From Desulfobacterales bacterium (GTDB lineage Bacteria > Desulfobacterota > Desulfobacteria > Desulfobacterales > Desulfobacteraceae): DNA of 7,338 nucleotides. The stretch's first letter is position 1. Each line of letters begins with the position of its first letter. Positions 5,629-7,338 of this stretch are shown here, piece by piece. Location of the stretch: assembly GCA_022361135.1 (NCBI GenBank), contig JAKSBM010000571.1, positions 1 through 7,338 of the forward strand. The letters are read 5' to 3'. The position numbers and the translations under genes were made by a program. The notes beneath the pieces are model-generated. The model saw only the letters and a list, made by a program, of their open reading frames with translations. It had not been told where the DNA came from and did not search any database.

Positions 5629-7014
5629 TCAGTCCTTGCCCAGGTGTTTTCGAATGAGGCGACTGGCCCGGGATTGACTGATTCCCAAGGCCTTGGCCAG
5701 CTTTCTGGAACTTTTATGGCGGCTGAAGCCGTGGGTGACGATGTGCTTTTCCACCGTGGCCAGGGCCTGGTCCAGGGAGTCCCAGTTTTCCCCCATGGCG
5801 TGGGTGATGGGATCAATCTGGTAGATTCGTTTGGGCAGGTGTTTACGGTCGATGACCCCGTCCTTGGTGGTGACCACCAGCCGTTCCATGACATGGCTGA
5901 GCTCCCGGATATTGCCCCGCCAGGGGTATTGCTTGAGCAGGTGCATGGCATCGGCGGAGACGGTTTTCTTCAATGCGTATCGCTTACCGTACTGGTTCAG
6001 GAAATGGTGGACCAGGGGGGGAATATCCTCCATGCGGTCCCGCAGGGGGGGAATCAGGATTTCAAATACATTGAGCCGGTAGTAAAGGTCTTCCCTAAAG
6101 GCCTTGTTGCGCACCATTTCCCTGAGATTGCGATTGGTGGCCGCCAGGATGCGGATGTCGGCCTTGCGGGAATTGGGGGAGCCCACCTTGCGGTATTCCC
6201 GGTCCTGGACCACGTGGAGGAGTTTGGCCTGGAGGGCCAGGGGCAACTCGGAAATCTCGTCCAGAAAGAGGGTGCCGCCTTCGGCCTTGGCAATGAGGCC
6301 TTCCTTTTCCGTTTCCGCCCCGGTGAAGGCCCCCCGGCGGTGGCCAAAGAGTTCCGATTCAAAGAGGGAGGCCTGGATGCTGGCGCAGTTCACGTTGACA
6401 AAGGGCTGGTCGGCCCGGTCCCCCTGCTCGTGGATGTATTTGGCAATGAGGCTTTTGCCGCTGCCCGACTCACCCAGGACCAGCCCCGGGGAATCAAACT
6501 CCGCCATCTGATGGGCCAGCTGAACCACGGCCTTCATGGCTTCGCTGCGATAGATCAGCCCCTGGCGGTATCGCTCCGGCGGATTGTCCTCCAATTCAAT
6601 GACATCCACCAGCCGTCGGATTTCTTCGGTTTTAATTTTATCCCGCACACTCATGGCCACGTATTCGATCTCTCCGTTTTCATCAAAGAGGGGGAGGGAG
6701 ATGGTGTGGATCTTGGCACCGATGTAGGTGGTCTGCTCCTGGTGGAGGGGGGCCTTGAGCTTGAAGACATAGGGCAGGGTGGAGAGGTTCCAGCACTGGT
6801 CGTCCTCGTCGGTGAAATCCCAGAGGGTCCGGCCGATCATTTCCTTCTGGGTGTAGCCGTAATGGCGTTCACAGGCCCTGTTGGCATAGACAATCCGGTA
6901 TTGCTTGTCATAGACGATGATTTCATCGTGGAGATTGTCCACCAGGCGGGCAAAGGTCTTAAAGCTGAGACCAAAATGGTCTTTTTTCTCTGGCATTCTT
7001 GCGGGTCTTTCCAT
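5629..7014 (-). CDS. PAS-domain sigma-54-dependent transcriptional activator (bEBP)
   Basis: A 461-residue activator from the chosen ATG. Residues about 18-130 form a PAS sensor (DEIIVYDKQYRIVYANRACE region); no receiver domain is present, so it is probably controlled by ligand or redox rather than phosphorylation. The AAA+ domain has Walker A GESGSGKS (181-188), an intact GAFTGA loop for sigma-54 contact (228-233), Walker B GGTLFLDEI (246-254) and the FREDLYYRL arginine-finger segment (306-314). Residues 435-461 are a Fis-type helix-turn-helix for enhancer binding. An upstream TTG (7056) keeps the frame open, but it has no ribosome site and would read through two palindromes. ATG 7014 also lacks a clear site; ATG 6996 has GGAAAG ten bases upstream and is a real alternative. 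The gene points at the operon and its sigma-54 promoter, and is the obvious activator of it. Confidence 0.92.
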   Translation of the reverse strand: MERPARMPEKKDHFGLSFKTFARLVDNLHDEIIVYDKQYRIVYANRACERHYGYTQKEMIGRTLWDFTDEDDQCWNLSTLPYVFKLKAPLHQEQTTYIGAKIHTISLPLFDENGEIEYVAMSVRDKIKTEEIRRLVDVIELEDNPPERYRQGLIYRSEAMKAVVQLAHQMAEFDSPGLVLGESGSGKSLIAKYIHEQGDRADQPFVNVNCASIQASLFESELFGHRRGAFTGAETEKEGLIAKAEGGTLFLDEISELPLALQAKLLHVVQDREYRKVGSPNSRKADIRILAATNRNLREMVRNKAFREDLYYRLNVFEILIPPLRDRMEDIPPLVHHFLNQYGKRYALKKTVSADAMHLLKQYPWRGNIRELSHVMERLVVTTKDGVIDRKHLPKRIYQIDPITHAMGENWDSLDQALATVEKHIVTHGFSRHKSSRKLAKALGISQSRASRLIRKHLGKD

Positions 7015-7034
7015 TTGTGATTGTTGCACTAAGG

Positions 7035-7057
7035 AAGGGTTTACCCTTGATTTCAAG
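7035..7057. promoter_or_regulatory. Two adjoining palindromes before the activator gene
   Basis: AAGGGT-tt-ACCCTT (7035-7048) and CTTGA-tt-TCAAG (7046-7057) share a two-base TT centre and overlap by three bases. They lie 20-45 bp upstream of the ATG at 7014, where a promoter or operator is expected. A weak minus-strand promoter, TTGCAA, 17 bp, TAAACC, overlaps them. Autoregulation or control by the GntR protein is possible. Confidence 0.35.
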
Positions 7058-7117
7058 AATTTGCAAGGGGACAGGGAAATATGGATGATCGTTGTTCAGA
7101 GGGGTGATGCTGGATTT

Positions 7118-7148
7118 GCCCCTCCCCCATGGATCACGGGGGAGGGGC
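7118..7148. terminator. Strong GC-rich hairpin after the partial gene
   Basis: GCCCCTCCCCC (7118-7128) and GGGGGAGGGGC (7138-7148) form a perfect 11-bp stem with a 9-nt loop. It begins 12 bases after the stop of the minus-strand partial gene. Neither side has a good T-tract (AAATCC on the minus strand), so it is a poor intrinsic terminator, but position and strength favour a role at the 3' end. Confidence 0.55.
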
Positions 7149-7160
7149 AGAAAGCATGGA

Positions 7161-7338
7161 TCAGGCGGGATTGGGCTCCGGGTTGTCCTCCACATGGATT
7201 TGCACGGTTTCCAGTTTTTCGTAGGGCTGGCCGTCCAGGTTGAACTGCCGCCCGGCCTTGCGGATGACGATGCGGTGCTCAAAGAGCTCAATGGAGCCGG
7301 TGTCGTTGATCCCGGTGAAATAGATGCATTGGACCCCC
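7161..7338 (-). CDS. C-terminal fragment of an unidentified protein
   Basis: An open minus-strand frame enters from the right edge and runs 58 codons to a TGA at 7161-7163; the start lies outside the window. The visible part reads roughly as a beta-rich segment (CIYFTGINDTGSIELFEHRI, then VIRKAGRQFNLDG) followed by an acidic tail ending DNPEPNPA. Codon use and GC match the other genes, and a strong hairpin follows the stop. I do not recognise the family. It is separated from the activator gene by about 145 bp with the hairpin between, so it is probably a separate transcription unit. Confidence 0.6.
   Translation of the reverse strand, partial: GVQCIYFTGINDTGSIELFEHRIVIRKAGRQFNLDGQPYEKLETVQIHVEDNPEPNPA

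Noticed and set aside
5412..5657. 81-codon plus-strand frame across the regulatory gap
   Set aside because: It lacks a ribosome site, crosses the terminator and ends inside the activator gene; no similarity to a known protein type.
5644..7020. Long plus-strand frame of 458 codons opposite the sigma-54 activator
   Set aside because: The opposing frame carries Walker A, GAFTGA, Walker B and helix-turn-helix motifs; this one has none.
1..7338. CRISPR array, tRNA or rRNA genes, insertion sequence or phage module
   Set aside because: No regularly spaced repeats, no tRNA-like cloverleaf or rRNA sequence, and no transposase, integrase or terminal inverted repeats were seen.

Overview
The window is bacterial: dense genes, GC-rich coding sequence, clear Shine-Dalgarno sites and intrinsic terminators. 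A large sigma-54 activator, a BCCT transporter and a split UxaA-type lyase would suit a metabolically versatile, probably anaerobic proteobacterium. The general style reminds me of Desulfobacterota (Desulfobacteraceae-like), but nothing in the window proves the taxon.

Layout, left to right. Positions 1-311 are an AT-rich leader with two perfect palindromes, a doubtful 29-codon ORF and a probable promoter. At 312-983 (+) lies a GntR/FCD-family regulator. A bidirectional intrinsic terminator (999-1038) and a second hairpin (1051-1076) separate it from a convergent four-gene operon on the minus strand. Read in transcription order the operon is: an enolase-superfamily MR/MLE enzyme (5348-4227), a BCCT secondary transporter (4203-2656), and the small SAF-domain subunit (2659-2267) and large subunit (2277-1087) of a split UxaA-family hydro-lyase or sulfo-lyase. 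The spacing is 23 nt, then a 4-nt ATGA overlap, then an 11-nt overlap, so the genes are probably cotranscribed and translationally coupled.

Upstream of the operon a 280-bp gap holds a near-consensus sigma-54 (-24/-12) promoter on the minus strand (5412-5428), an AT-rich inverted repeat around its predicted start site, and a 20-bp inverted repeat (5531-5550) about 130-150 bp upstream that could be an enhancer for an activator. The next gene (7014-5629, same strand) encodes a PAS-AAA+-Fis sigma-54 activator with an intact GAFTGA loop. Two small palindromes lie at its 5' end. A GC-rich hairpin (7118-7148) and the C-terminal 58 codons of an unidentified gene (7161-7338) close the window.

Proposed working model (inference): the BCCT carrier imports a small zwitterionic or acidic compound, the MR/MLE enzyme abstracts its alpha-proton (dehydration or epimerisation), and the two-subunit UxaA-type lyase removes water or another leaving group. 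The PAS activator would switch the operon on through sigma-54 and the convergent GntR protein may add repression. The substrate is unknown. No sugar-acid kinase, aldolase or dehydrogenase accompanies these genes, so a standard hexuronate pathway is not complete here.
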